A stretch of DNA of 64,000 nt from Hymenobacter aranciens (GCF_030580865.1 NZ_JAUQSY010000004.1:372001-436000); one strand, 5' to 3'; positions 17,397-27,680 are shown, counted from the first letter of the stretch. Numbers and translations: made by a program. The notes: generated from the letters alone by a model not told the origin.

Positions 17397-18149
17397 ATGA
17401 AACACTTCTTCGCTCTCATCCTGCTTAGCGCCCTGGCCCTCACCGGCCCCGGCGTGGCCCGTGGGCAAGGAGTGCCAGAAGGCGGCAGTCCTCTCGTCGG
17501 CTGGCTCAAGCTCAGCACCGAAAGCACCCTGCGCGGCCCCTGGAGCCTCTACACCGAGCTGGAAACCCGCCAGGGCAACAGCCGCCTTACCGCCCAGCAC
17601 CTGGGCCGCGTGGGCCTGCGCTGGCGCCTGGGCCCCAGCTTCAGCCTCACCACCGGCTACGTGCTGGCCTACAATCAGGCTCACCCCGACGACCCCAACC
17701 GCGCCCTGCCCGAGCACCGCTTTTACCAGGAAGTGAGCCTGGCCGACGCCAGCGGCCGCCTGCGCGCCAGCCACCGCCTGCGCGCCGAGGAGCGCTGGCT
17801 GCGCCCCGGCACCGAGGCGGCCTTCCGCTTCGCCCCGCGCCTGCGCTACCAGCTGCGCCTCATCGCGCCCTTCCAGCGCGAGGGCAAGCTGCCCGTGGGC
17901 ACCCTGTACGCCGTGGCCGCCGACGAGCTTTTCGCCGGCCTGGGCCCGAACACCAACCGCAGCTTTCTGGAGGAAAACCGCGCCAGCCTGGGCCTGGGCT
18001 ACCGCCTCAACCGCAACCTGAACGTGGAGCTGGCCTACCTGTACCAAACCCAGAGCCTGGGGCCGCAAGGCGAGTCGGCCAGCCGCAACGCGCTGCTGGC
18101 GAGCCTGGCGTTTGCGCCCGCAAGGCCGCTGGCGCTGGTGCGGCGGTAG
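17397..18149 (+). CDS. DUF2490 outer-membrane beta-barrel protein
   Basis: The 250-residue protein has a signal peptide (residues 1-23, ending VARGQ). The rest alternates hydrophobic and polar residues, with arginine-rich strands typical of small barrels (HLGRVGLRWRLGPSFSLTTGY; FLEENRASLGLGYRLNRNLNVE). This pattern, including ENRxxLGLGYRL, fits the DUF2490 family of Bacteroidota. The function is unknown. It converges with the FRG gene across a palindromic repeat. Confidence 0.75.
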   Translation: MKHFFALILLSALALTGPGVARGQGVPEGGSPLVGWLKLSTESTLRGPWSLYTELETRQGNSRLTAQHLGRVGLRWRLGPSFSLTTGYVLAYNQAHPDDPNRALPEHRFYQEVSLADASGRLRASHRLRAEERWLRPGTEAAFRFAPRLRYQLRLIAPFQREGKLPVGTLYAVAADELFAGLGPNTNRSFLEENRASLGLGYRLNRNLNVELAYLYQTQSLGPQGESASRNALLASLAFAPARPLALVRR

Positions 18150-18154
18150 GCTCA

Positions 18155-18272
18155 GCTCCGGCAACCCCACCCCCGGCCCCTCCCCTTCGGGAGAGGGGAG
18201 CCGGTCATGCGCAGTCTGGAATCGTCAGGCTCCCCTCTCCCGAAGGGGAGGGGCCGGGGGTGGGGTCACGCG
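18155..18272. repeat. palindrome of the CCCCACCCCCGGCCCC / GGGGAGGGG family
   Basis: ccccacccccggcccctcccc (18167-18187) is inverted at 18246-18266. Inner arms of ctcccgaaggggag type flank a short centre. It lies between convergent genes and may act as their terminator. Confidence 0.8.
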
Positions 18273-19118
18273 CTACCGCATCTCATTCTCATCCCAGAAA
18301 GCCGAGCCGCCACTGCGGGGCGAGTAGTGCCGGTGCAGCCAGCGGCTGAGCCCGCCCAGCCCGGGGAAGAGCACCCGCTCGGTAATGCCCGCCTGGTCCA
18401 GCTTATCCCGGGCTTCCCACTTGAGCTCGGCGGGAATGATGATGCGCGAGTAGAGTTCGGGATGGTCGGCCAGCCAGTCGTGCAGCACACTCTGGGCAGA
18501 GTTCATGAGCGAAAACAGCGCGTACTGGTGCACGATGCGCGAGTCGAGGCTGGGCGGCTCCAGGAAGAGCACAAAGGGCTCGGGCTGCAGGCCGTCGAGG
18601 GCACGCAAACTGCCGCTAAGGGGCTCCAGCAGCTCGGAGGTGAAGACGTTGGAGCCTTCCTGGCGCAGGGTCTGGCGCAGGGCGTCGGGCAGGTGCTCGG
18701 CGGCCTTCACGTAGTTGAGCGCCCAGATGATGCCGTCCTCGTCGTAGGCCTGCAGGTCGTCGGTGGCGAAGTGCAGGGCCACGTAGGGCGAGTAGGTCCA
18801 GTCGAGCAGGCGGGTGGGCAGGCCGTGGTGCTGGGCCAGGGCCAGCCAGTCCCAGGTGCCGGCGGTGGCAGCGGGCACGGCGGCGGCGGTGTCGCGGGCA
18901 TACTTGCGGAAGTTGCGCAGCAGGTGGTGCTCCAGCTTGTGGTACTCGCCACCGAGGCGCTGCAGGCTGGTATCGAGCTGATACGACTGCGAGCGGCCGC
19001 CCCGGTACACGAAGGGCGAGCGGAAGCGGCCGATGCGCCCGTCCCAGGTGTCCTGAAAGAGCAGGCGCTGCAAATCGGCCCAGGAAGTGGCGCGGTGGTC
19101 GTTGGCGGAAAATGGCAT
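18273..19118 (-). CDS. FRG domain-containing protein
   Basis: The 281-residue cytoplasmic protein carries the FRG domain. The hallmark F/Y-R-G is in SPFVYRGGRSQSYQL (about residues 34-48). The second signature is HHGLPTRLLDWTYSPYVALHFA (about 99-120). The biochemical role of FRG is not settled; FRG proteins are often found in accessory or defence-like settings. Here it stands alone with no mobile genes next to it. The start at 19118 is the only good upstream ATG. Confidence 0.85.
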   Translation of the reverse strand: MPFSANDHRATSWADLQRLLFQDTWDGRIGRFRSPFVYRGGRSQSYQLDTSLQRLGGEYHKLEHHLLRNFRKYARDTAAAVPAATAGTWDWLALAQHHGLPTRLLDWTYSPYVALHFATDDLQAYDEDGIIWALNYVKAAEHLPDALRQTLRQEGSNVFTSELLEPLSGSLRALDGLQPEPFVLFLEPPSLDSRIVHQYALFSLMNSAQSVLHDWLADHPELYSRIIIPAELKWEARDKLDQAGITERVLFPGLGGLSRWLHRHYSPRSGGSAFWDENEMR

Positions 19119-19271
19119 GGTGGCGGGGTGGTGGGGTAGCGAAGTTACGGCTGCCGGCCGCCCCAGCCGGGCATTCGTCGTCGCCTTGCCACCACTTGCC
19201 GTAGCCCCACCGCCGGGCTAAGCGCCGGTTGCTTATATTTGATGTTCCCCCGCTATATAATTCCTGCCCAC

Positions 19272-21749
19272 ATGCTTAAACCGCTACGTTCTGCCTCCTT
19301 TTACCTACTGCTGGTGCTGCTGGCCGTAGCCACCACGGCCCGGGCCCAGACTGAGTATCGCCCTCTGCTGCGCCTCGACGTGCTCAACAGCGGTACGCTC
19401 ACCGACCAGACGCACGTGTACTTCCAGCAGGGTGCCACCACTGGCTTCGACCCCAGCTTCGATGCCACCAAGCTCACTAATCCCTCGGGGCTGAATCTGG
19501 CCAGCCTGGCCGGGGGGCAGCAGTACGCCATCAGCGGGCTGCCGCTGCTCATGCCGGGTGTGGCCTACACCGTGCCGCTGTACCTGGGCGTGCCGGCCTA
19601 CGGCACCTACCGCTTCCGGGTGGGCGAGTTTGTGAACCTGCAAACCACTCAGGTGTACCTGCGCGATGCCGTGCTTAACACCCGCACCGCGCTGGCGCTG
19701 GCCACCACTTACACCTTCAGCATGACGGGCACCTACGTCACCAGCACGCGCTTCAGCCTGGAGTTTACCGAGGAGGTGCTGCCAGACCTGGTGGTGACGA
19801 CCAATCTGCTCAACCCGCTCACGGCCTACCGCAACGTGACCATCCGCAGCGGGGGTTATCTGCGCCTGCAAAGCGACCTGCACGTCACGGGTACGCTGAC
19901 GGTGGAAGATGGGGGTGCTCTGGGCACCAGCTACAGTGCCTCAAGTAGCAACATAGTCCACCATATCCTCACCGGCAACACCTTTACCTTGCAGCCGGGC
20001 GGCTTCCTGGTCATTGGCGAAGAAGCTGGTATCACCCGGACCGGCTCGTCGGGCAGCATCCAGACGGCGGTGCGCAACTTCTCTACCGATGCCCGCTATT
20101 CGTACTTCTTCTTCTATAACGGCCCCAGCCGCCCCGTCACCGGCAACGGCCTGCCCGCCACCGTGCGCGAGCTCATTCCGCTCACCCGACTGGGCAACGG
20201 CCTGCCACCCGTTTCTCCCGGCACATTGGTGCTCAGCCAGCCCGTCGCCATCACCCAGACGCTGAACCTGGGCTACAACCTCGACACCGACGGCCACGCC
20301 CTCACCCTGAAGTCGACGCCCACCGGCGGCACGGCCATCATCAGCGACATCAACGGCCGCGTGTTCGGCGACATTACCGTGGAGCGCGCCATCGACCCCA
20401 GCCTGAACGCGGGCAGCGGCTACCGCCACTTCAGCAACCCGCTCAACAGCGGCTCCACGTTCGGCCTTACGGCCACAAACTTCACGCCTGTCGTCAACGC
20501 CGCTTACAACGGCAGCGCCACCCCCAGCGCCGTAACGCCCTTCCCCAACCTCTTCACCTACGACTTCACCGCCATTGCCGGCAGCCCGGCCACCAGCTAC
20601 TCGGCCTTCGACCGCGGCTGGCGGGCCCTGGGCATCGGCGACGTGGCGCCGGTGCGAGGCACGGGCTTCATTGCCCACCTGCCCGCCTCAGCAGTAGTGA
20701 GCTTCACCGGCACGCTCAACGAAGTAAGCCAGGCCGTGCCGCTGCCCGCCAACCCCGACGCCACGGCAGGCTGGGTGCTGCTCGGCAACCCCTTTGTGGC
20801 GCCGCTCGATGGCCGGCTTATCACCCGCCCGGCCTCGGTGCCGGCGGCGTTCTACGTCTTCGAAACCACCGGTGCCTACGCCGGCCGCTACCGCGCTTAT
20901 GTGAATGGTCTGGGTGCCTCGCCGCTCATTCCGGTGGGCCAGGGCTTCTTTATGAGTCAGGATGCCGGGGCTGGCGCCGCCACGCTCACCATACCCACCG
21001 CCGCCCGCGTGAACGCCTACAGCGCCGCTACGCCCACCCTGCACCGCCCCGCTGCCGACCTGCGCCCGCAGCTGCAGCTGCGCCTGAGCGGCCACGGCAG
21101 CACCGACGACCTGTACCTCTACGCCGAAACCGGCGCCACCCCCGCCTTCGACGCCGCTTTCGATGCCCGCAAGCTGCCCAGCCCCGGCCAGGTCGAGCTG
21201 GCCACCCTGGCTGGCAATGAGCTGCTGAGCATCGACGGCCGCCCCGCCCTCGCCGCCAGCCAGCTCCTGACCGTGCCGCTGCACGTGGCCACGCCGCGCC
21301 CCGGCCCCTACACCCTTCGCGCCGAAGCCCTGCTCAACCTGACCGCCACGCCGGTGTTCCTGCTCGACGCCCGCACCGGCCAGCGCATCGACCTGCGCCA
21401 GCAACCCGAGTACGCCTTCAGCACCACGGCTACGGAGCCCGCCACCGGCCGCTTCACGCTGCAGCTCGGCGCTGCCGCGCCCACCGCCACGGCCGCCGAG
21501 CTGCTGAGTGCCGCCATCAGCCTTTACCCCAACCCCGCCCACGCCAGCGTGACGGTAAGCGGCCTGCCGCCCACGGCCGGCAGCCTCACCCTCATTGATG
21601 CGCTGGGCCGTACCGCACTGCGCCGCGAGCTAACGGCCGCCACGGCCGGCAGCCTCATCCTCCCCACCACCGGCCAGGCGCCGGGCGTGTATACCTTGCG
21701 GCTAGCCACCGCAGCGGCCGTAGTTACCAAACGGGTGGCAATTGAGTAG
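19272..21749 (+). CDS. secreted protein with T9SS type A sorting domain and duplicated N/C domain
   Basis: From the ATG at 19272 the protein has 825 residues. A signal peptide (LLLVLLAVATTARAQ) marks this start; an earlier ATG at 19239 would bury it. The C-terminus (LYPNPAHASVTVSG...GVYTLRLATAAAVVTKRVAIE) is a Por secretion (type A) domain, so the protein should cross the outer membrane by T9SS and be anchored or released. The region just after the signal peptide and the region at about residues 600-735 resemble each other (PSFDATKLTNPSG...LASLAGG against AAFDARKLPSPGQ...LATLAGN), so a domain of about 140 residues is present twice. The middle resembles large Bacteroidota adhesin-like proteins. 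Ligand unknown. Confidence 0.85.
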   Translation: MLKPLRSASFYLLLVLLAVATTARAQTEYRPLLRLDVLNSGTLTDQTHVYFQQGATTGFDPSFDATKLTNPSGLNLASLAGGQQYAISGLPLLMPGVAYTVPLYLGVPAYGTYRFRVGEFVNLQTTQVYLRDAVLNTRTALALATTYTFSMTGTYVTSTRFSLEFTEEVLPDLVVTTNLLNPLTAYRNVTIRSGGYLRLQSDLHVTGTLTVEDGGALGTSYSASSSNIVHHILTGNTFTLQPGGFLVIGEEAGITRTGSSGSIQTAVRNFSTDARYSYFFFYNGPSRPVTGNGLPATVRELIPLTRLGNGLPPVSPGTLVLSQPVAITQTLNLGYNLDTDGHALTLKSTPTGGTAIISDINGRVFGDITVERAIDPSLNAGSGYRHFSNPLNSGSTFGLTATNFTPVVNAAYNGSATPSAVTPFPNLFTYDFTAIAGSPATSYSAFDRGWRALGIGDVAPVRGTGFIAHLPASAVVSFTGTLNEVSQAVPLPANPDATAGWVLLGNPFVAPLDGRLITRPASVPAAFYVFETTGAYAGRYRAYVNGLGASPLIPVGQGFFMSQDAGAGAATLTIPTAARVNAYSAATPTLHRPAADLRPQLQLRLSGHGSTDDLYLYAETGATPAFDAAFDARKLPSPGQVELATLAGNELLSIDGRPALAASQLLTVPLHVATPRPGPYTLRAEALLNLTATPVFLLDARTGQRIDLRQQPEYAFSTTATEPATGRFTLQLGAAAPTATAAELLSAAISLYPNPAHASVTVSGLPPTAGSLTLIDALGRTALRRELTAATAGSLILPTTGQAPGVYTLRLATAAAVVTKRVAIE

Positions 21750-21756
21750 GTCGGTT

Positions 21757-21908
21757 AGCCGCAAAGCGGCGCCCCGTTGGTAGTTAGTTGTTTCATAAAA
21801 TGACCCGAGCCGCAAAGCGGCGGCACTTTCGTCGGGTGCCGCCGCTTTGCGGCTCGGGTTACTTTACGGCATGATGAGCTACCACCGTAGCGCCGCTTCG
21901 CGGCTAAT
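21757..21908. repeat. palindromic GCCGCAAAGCGGC repeats
   Basis: A 23-bp perfect palindrome pair (acccgagccgcaaagcgg.../...tgcggctcgggt, 21812-21862) contains the unit gccgcaaagcggc. Single units recur at 21758-21770 and, altered, at 21892-21904. It lies between the T9SS gene and the convergent MmcQ gene and may terminate both. Confidence 0.8.
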
Positions 21909-21938
21909 CCGCCACCTGAGTTGAAACCAGCCCTACTG

Positions 21939-22286
21939 CTACGCCCGCGCCGCTTCGTAGGCGGTAATGAGCTTGCGGGGCGCCACCATGCGCCAGGCAT
22001 TTTCCAGCATCGGCGGCAGCATTTCCCAGCGCACCGAGGGCAGGTCAATCAGCAGGCCGGCGTAGTTCTGGTAGTGGCTGGTGATGAAAAACGTATCCGG
22101 CCCTTCCTCGAAATACTGCTCCCGCTGGTCGAGCGGCACTTTCAGCATCAGCGTTTCGCCGTTTTCCAGCAGCCGCGCCAGCAGCTTTTTGCCCACAAAC
22201 AGGGCGGGCGTGCCGTGGCACAGGCTTTCGCTGACGCCGGGAAACCCCAGCGCCGCCTCCCAGATGCGGTGATAAGAAACAGCCAT
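21939..22286 (-). CDS. MmcQ/YjbR family DNA-binding-fold protein
   Basis: Starting at the ATG at 22286 the protein has 115 residues. AALGFPGVSESLCHGTPALFVGKKLLARL and the C-terminal LPPMLENAWRMVAPRKLI fit the MmcQ/YjbR (CyaY-like fold) family, whose members include poorly characterised DNA-binding proteins. A start nine codons earlier (22313) is possible, but the TACTTTAG box just upstream of 22286 looks like a -7 element and favours the later one. No operon partner is evident. Confidence 0.8.
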   Translation of the reverse strand: MAVSYHRIWEAALGFPGVSESLCHGTPALFVGKKLLARLLENGETLMLKVPLDQREQYFEEGPDTFFITSHYQNYAGLLIDLPSVRWEMLPPMLENAWRMVAPRKLITAYEAARA

Positions 22287-22331
22287 TGCTCCAGGTGCTA
22301 AAGTAAAGGTCAAACGGAGGAAGTGGTTGGG

Positions 22332-22410
22332 CTACTGAAAAGGTGTTGGGTGTTGGGTGTTCGGTGTTCGGTGGCATACGAACACCCAACACCCAACACC
22401 TTTTCAGTAG
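22332..22410. repeat. heptad-unit palindrome C (GTGTTGG units)
   Basis: Perfect 32-bp inverted arms (22332-22363 and 22379-22410) flank a 15-bp loop. The arms step in 7 bp (GTGTTGG, GTGTTGG, GTGTTCG, GTGTTCG), starting with ctactgaaaa. Confidence 0.92.
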
Positions 22411-22439
22411 CCGGACGACCCCAATTCGGGGAATTTCCC

Positions 22440-23291
22440 CTACTCCCCCGCCGGGAAATCTGCCGCGTCGCCGGTCGCCGCGTGGGCTTCCAGCTCCTGC
22501 AACAGCTCGGTGAATTTCTCGCGGGCCCCCTTCACGGCCGCCTTGCCGAGGGGCAGATGCACGGGCGGGTTCTCCAGCCGCACCACGTCGTACATGGCCT
22601 GGGCGGCGCGCACGGGGTCGCCCGGCTGCCGCCCGCTGTAGCCCTGGATGGCCGACATATTCTGCCCTGCCGTCGACTTGTAGTCGTCAATCCGGGGCTC
22701 GGTGTAGGTGGCCGATTCGCCCGCCCACTTCGTGCGGAAGCCGCTGGGCTCGATGTTGGTCACAAAAATCCCCAGCGGCTTGAGCTGCAGGGCCAAACTC
22801 TCGCCGATGCCTTCGAGGGCAAACTTGGAGCCGTTGTACACGCCCGTACCCGGAAAAGCCCGCAGCCCGCCGATGCTGGTGATGTTGAGAATGTGCCCGC
22901 TGCGCTGCTGGCGCAGGGTGGGCAGCACCGCCCGCACCACGTGCAGCGGCCCAAACACATTCACGTCGAACTGCCGGCGCACTTCCTCGGCCGAGATTTC
23001 TTCCACCGGCCCCAGCGAGCCGTAGCCCGCGTTGTTCACCACCACATCCAGGCGCTGGAATTTGGCCACGGCATCGGCCACGGCCTTTTTAACTTGTTCT
23101 TCGTCGGTGATTTCGCACACCAGTCCCAGCGCCCGGCCCGAGGCGTGCGCCGTAAAGGCTTCGGCCTGCTCGGGCTTGCGGAAAGTGGCGGCCACGCTGT
23201 CGCCCTTGTCGAGGGCCAGGGTGCTGAGGGCTTCGCCGAAGCCCGAGGAGGCACCGGTAATAAACCAGGTTTTCAGAGTTGATTCAGACAT
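22440..23291 (-). CDS. short-chain dehydrogenase/reductase (SDR)
   Basis: This is a classical SDR of 283 residues. It has the cofactor motif TGASSGFG (about residues 13-20), NNAG (about 87-90), the catalytic serine in NITSIGG and YNGSK (Tyr/Lys pair, about 151-155). The acceptor substrate is unknown; NAD(P)-dependent oxidoreduction of an alcohol or carbonyl is the family role. Sequence after the active site (VTNIEPSGFRTKW) matches the subgroup annotated as oxidoreductases with no defined pathway. It is monocistronic. Confidence 0.9.
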   Translation of the reverse strand: MSESTLKTWFITGASSGFGEALSTLALDKGDSVAATFRKPEQAEAFTAHASGRALGLVCEITDEEQVKKAVADAVAKFQRLDVVVNNAGYGSLGPVEEISAEEVRRQFDVNVFGPLHVVRAVLPTLRQQRSGHILNITSIGGLRAFPGTGVYNGSKFALEGIGESLALQLKPLGIFVTNIEPSGFRTKWAGESATYTEPRIDDYKSTAGQNMSAIQGYSGRQPGDPVRAAQAMYDVVRLENPPVHLPLGKAAVKGAREKFTELLQELEAHAATGDAADFPAGE

Positions 23292-23455
23292 AAAAAGAGA
23301 AAAGGATGACTGGGATAAAAGCCCGGAAATCGTTTAAATGTTTGCGTCTTGTACTGGTAAGGCCGATAGAACGTTCTACGCCCTCGGCGTCCTCTGCGGG
23401 AGGCGTCGCCGGCCCCACCCTACCCCGAAAGCCGCAAAAAACCCATCCCCACTAA

Positions 23456-24991
<1,536 letters not shown>

Positions 24992-25020
24992 GCCCGTTTT
25001 GGGTTAAAAGTTAGTTAAAA

Positions 25021-25075
25021 GCGAAAGGCGAAGCGGCGCCGCAGGCTCAGCACCTCTGGCAGCTTCGCCTTTCGT
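25021..25075 (+). terminator. hairpin downstream of guaB
   Basis: The 14-bp arms gcgaaaggcgaagc (25021-25034) and gcttcgcctttcgt (25062-25075) are followed by ctttaatatctt. It is probably the guaB terminator. Confidence 0.65.
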
Positions 25076-25240
25076 CTTTAATATCTTATCGGTAGCTAAA
25101 GCCGTGCTGCCTAGCGTAGCACCCCCACACGGCACGCCGCAGCACTTGGCTGCGGGTTTCGTTCTTGTATCTTGCAAATCCGTATAGGCTCGTCCAGCCC
25201 CGCTGGACTGCCCGGCCGGCGCCATTCTTACCCTGCTTTA

Positions 25241-26746
25241 GTGCGTACACGCTTACTCGCCTTACTTATTTCCCTGACGCTGCTTAGCTGGGTGCTGGTG
25301 CTGTACAGCCTCTACCGGCCCGGCGGCGCGGGTGCGGCGCTGAGCTCCGGCGCCACGCAGGGACTGTTGGGCCTGGCCGTGCTGGCCTCGGTAGGCTTGC
25401 TCCTGCTGGTATTCAGCAAGCCCGAGCCGGCGGCCGAAGCAAATCCGGCCTTCTCCCCGCGTCGGCTTGAAATTGCCAGCCTCCAGCGCCTGACGCAAAC
25501 CATTCAGCGGGCAAAGTCCTCCCAGGAAATCTATCAGGTGCTGCTCGAAGCGGCCGTCGAAACCGCCGCCGCTGATGGCGCCTGGCTGGCTCTCGCCCCC
25601 GGCCGCCCCGAGGGCGAAACCAGCGACGTAACCGACCAGTACTTCCAGCTCGCCCCCGAGCAGCTGGCGGCCCTGCGCCAGGGCCTGCAGCACCTCGACG
25701 TGCAGGGCGTGGAGTTTATCAGCAACAACCTGGCAACTAACCCGCACTTCGTGGATGCTGCCATTCCGTTTCAATCGCTGGTGGCGCTGCCGCTGCAGGG
25801 GCCGCAGCACTACTACGGCACCCTCTACTTACTAAAGGAGCAGCCCCAGGGCTTCGACCACGGCGACCTCGGCATTCTGCAAACCCTGGCCAGCCAGGCC
25901 GTGCTCAGCATAGAGAACCTGCAGCTCGTCGTCACTTCCATCCAAAACCAGCGCACCCAGGAGGAGCTGAAAATTGCCTCCCAGGTGCAGGACAGCCTCA
26001 TTCCGAAGAATCTACCGACCGATAACTGGTTTGAAATCAGCTCGCACTCGCTGGCGGCCAAGGAAGTGGGCGGCGACTTCTACGACTTCCTGCACCTGCC
26101 GGGCCGGCGCCTGGCCGTGCTCATCGGCGACGTATCGGGCAAGGGCGTCACCGCCGCCTTCCACATGGCCCAGATGAAGGGAATTTTCCACGCCCTGATG
26201 CAGGAAAACCCCCTGGCCAAGAACGAGCGAGACCGTTTCCCGGTGCCCAGCCGCTTCATGACGCAGGCCAACACCGCCCTCACCCACTGCCTCGAACGCT
26301 CGTCGTTCATCACCTCCACGCTCTACATTATCGACTATGAGCAGGGCGGGTTCATGTTTGCGCGCGCCGGGCACTGCCACACGCTCTACTACCACGCCAT
26401 GCGCGAGGAAGTGTTTTACTTCGATTCGGCCGGGCTAGGCCTGGGCATCATCCGCAACGACAGCTACGAGAAGCACATCAAAAACCAGTTTTACGACTAC
26501 AGCCCCGGCGACGTGATGGTGATTTACACCGACGGCATCGTGGAAGCCCGCGGCGCCGAAAGCGCCGAATACGGCGAGGACCGGCTCAAGGAGCAGCTCG
26601 AAGCCTGCTACTACCTCGACGCCGAAGAAATAAAAAATCATATCCTCGCCGACCTTAACGGCTTCACTCACGGCTTTCCCGTACACGACGACCAGACCCT
26701 GTTGGTCATTAAATTCAAATCGGCTCAACCCGTACCGTTAGCCTAA
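25241..26746 (+). CDS. membrane PP2C-type (SpoIIE/RsbU-like) phosphatase with GAF domain
   Basis: A GTG start at 25241 gives 501 residues. The upstream TTG at 25172 overlaps a probable -7 box (TATCTTGC) and is rejected. Two transmembrane helices lie near the N-terminus (LLALLISLTLLSWVLVLYSL; GLLGLAVLASVGLLLLVF). A GAF-like sensor domain follows (about residues 85-235), then a SpoIIE phosphatase domain with the metal-binding aspartates (KEVGGDFYDF, GDVSGKGV, IYTDGIVEAR). It would dephosphorylate the STAS protein encoded 15 bp downstream, as RsbU does for RsbV. The signal sensed by GAF is unknown. Confidence 0.87.
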   Translation: MRTRLLALLISLTLLSWVLVLYSLYRPGGAGAALSSGATQGLLGLAVLASVGLLLLVFSKPEPAAEANPAFSPRRLEIASLQRLTQTIQRAKSSQEIYQVLLEAAVETAAADGAWLALAPGRPEGETSDVTDQYFQLAPEQLAALRQGLQHLDVQGVEFISNNLATNPHFVDAAIPFQSLVALPLQGPQHYYGTLYLLKEQPQGFDHGDLGILQTLASQAVLSIENLQLVVTSIQNQRTQEELKIASQVQDSLIPKNLPTDNWFEISSHSLAAKEVGGDFYDFLHLPGRRLAVLIGDVSGKGVTAAFHMAQMKGIFHALMQENPLAKNERDRFPVPSRFMTQANTALTHCLERSSFITSTLYIIDYEQGGFMFARAGHCHTLYYHAMREEVFYFDSAGLGLGIIRNDSYEKHIKNQFYDYSPGDVMVIYTDGIVEARGAESAEYGEDRLKEQLEACYYLDAEEIKNHILADLNGFTHGFPVHDDQTLLVIKFKSAQPVPLA

Positions 26747-26761
26747 CGTATCGGCCTCACT

Positions 26762-27091
26762 ATGAAAGTAACCGCTCAACCCTCCGCCGACACGCTCACC
26801 CTTCACCTCGACGGTGAGCTGGATGCCAGCTCCGCCATTCTGCTCGATACCGAGCTGGCCAAACCCGATATTCTGAACTACAAAAAAGTACTCGTCGACT
26901 GCGCTAAGCTCAGCTACATTTCTTCGGCTGGCCTGGGCGTGTTCATCTCCCACCTCCAGCGCTTCCAGGATGCCGAGGTGAAGCTCGTGTTCTTCAACAT
27001 GCAGGAGAAGGTATTCAACGTCTTCGAAATCCTGGGCCTCGACGCGCTGATGACCATCGTGCCCACTGAAGCTGAGGCAACGGCAGCGTAA
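26762..27091 (+). CDS. STAS-domain anti-anti-sigma-like protein (RsbV/SpoIIAA type)
   Basis: This is a compact 109-residue STAS domain. The switch serine lies in SYISSAGLGVF (about residues 57-67), the standard phosphorylation loop. When dephosphorylated, such proteins bind and sequester a serine kinase or anti-sigma factor. It lies 15 bp after the phosphatase gene and about 110 bp before the RsbW-like gene, so all three parts of a partner-switching module are adjacent. Confidence 0.9.
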   Translation: MKVTAQPSADTLTLHLDGELDASSAILLDTELAKPDILNYKKVLVDCAKLSYISSAGLGVFISHLQRFQDAEVKLVFFNMQEKVFNVFEILGLDALMTIVPTEAEATAA

Positions 27092-27092
27092 A

Positions 27093-27192
27093 GAGTTATG
27101 AGTTAAAAGTTATGAGTTATGAGTTATCATTCAGCGCAGCTGGCTTTCTCATAGCTCACAACTCATAACTCATAACTTTTAACTCATAACTC
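27093..27192. repeat. heptad-unit palindrome D (GAGTTAT units)
   Basis: Perfect 32-bp inverted arms (27093-27124 and 27161-27192) are built of GAGTTAT, GAGTTAA, AAGTTAT, GAGTTAT, GAGT. It interrupts the RsbV-RsbW gene pair. The unit is the same as in the four-helix-bundle element at 61012-61480. Confidence 0.93.
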
Positions 27193-27199
27193 CCCTCCC

Positions 27200-27613
27200 A
27201 TGTCCGCCACTCTCCGCATTACGTGTTCGCGCAGCAACCTCCAGAAGGTGCGCGACTTCGTGCGCGAGCATCTCGTGGAGGAGAAGCTGTCGGCCGTCAC
27301 CGTCAATCAGGTGGTGCTGGCGGTGGATGAGGTGGTGGCCAACTTCATCATCCACGCCAACGGCGAGGATGAAAGCCAGTTTCTGGACCTGGAGCTGGGC
27401 GTGAGTCCCCATCGGCTCGACGTGGAGATTGTCGACCAGGGCGAAACTATTTTCCTGCCGCCCAGCCATCAGGCGCCCGATTTGCGCGAGTACGTGCGGC
27501 AGGGCCGCAAGGGCGGCATGGGCATGACCCTGGTGCACCGACTGATGGACGATGTGTCGTTTTTTGCCCGCGACAATCATACCGTGTGCCACCTGAGCAA
27601 GCGGCTGCCCTGA
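27200..27613 (+). CDS. RsbW-like serine kinase / anti-sigma ATPase (HATPase_c_2)
   Basis: The 137-residue protein has the GHKL ATPase fold. The N box is VDEVVANFIIHAN (about residues 42-54), followed by the G1-like DVEIVDQG and the glycine-rich lid RKGGMGMTLVHRLMDDV. Such kinases phosphorylate the STAS partner and bind the output factor when it is phosphorylated. No sigma factor is encoded nearby, so the output of the switch is unknown. A heptad palindrome lies immediately upstream. Confidence 0.87.
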   Translation: MSATLRITCSRSNLQKVRDFVREHLVEEKLSAVTVNQVVLAVDEVVANFIIHANGEDESQFLDLELGVSPHRLDVEIVDQGETIFLPPSHQAPDLREYVRQGRKGGMGMTLVHRLMDDVSFFARDNHTVCHLSKRLP

Positions 27614-27644
27614 TTTTTTTCGGCTTTTCCTGGCAACTATCGGC

Positions 27645-27680
27645 CCGGCCCCGCTGTCTGCTTGCAGGCGGCGGGGCCGG
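27645..27680 (+). terminator. GC-rich hairpin after the RsbW-like gene
   Basis: The 10-bp arms ccggccccgc / gcggggccgg lie 32 bp after the stop. No T-tract follows, so termination is only tentative. Confidence 0.35.
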
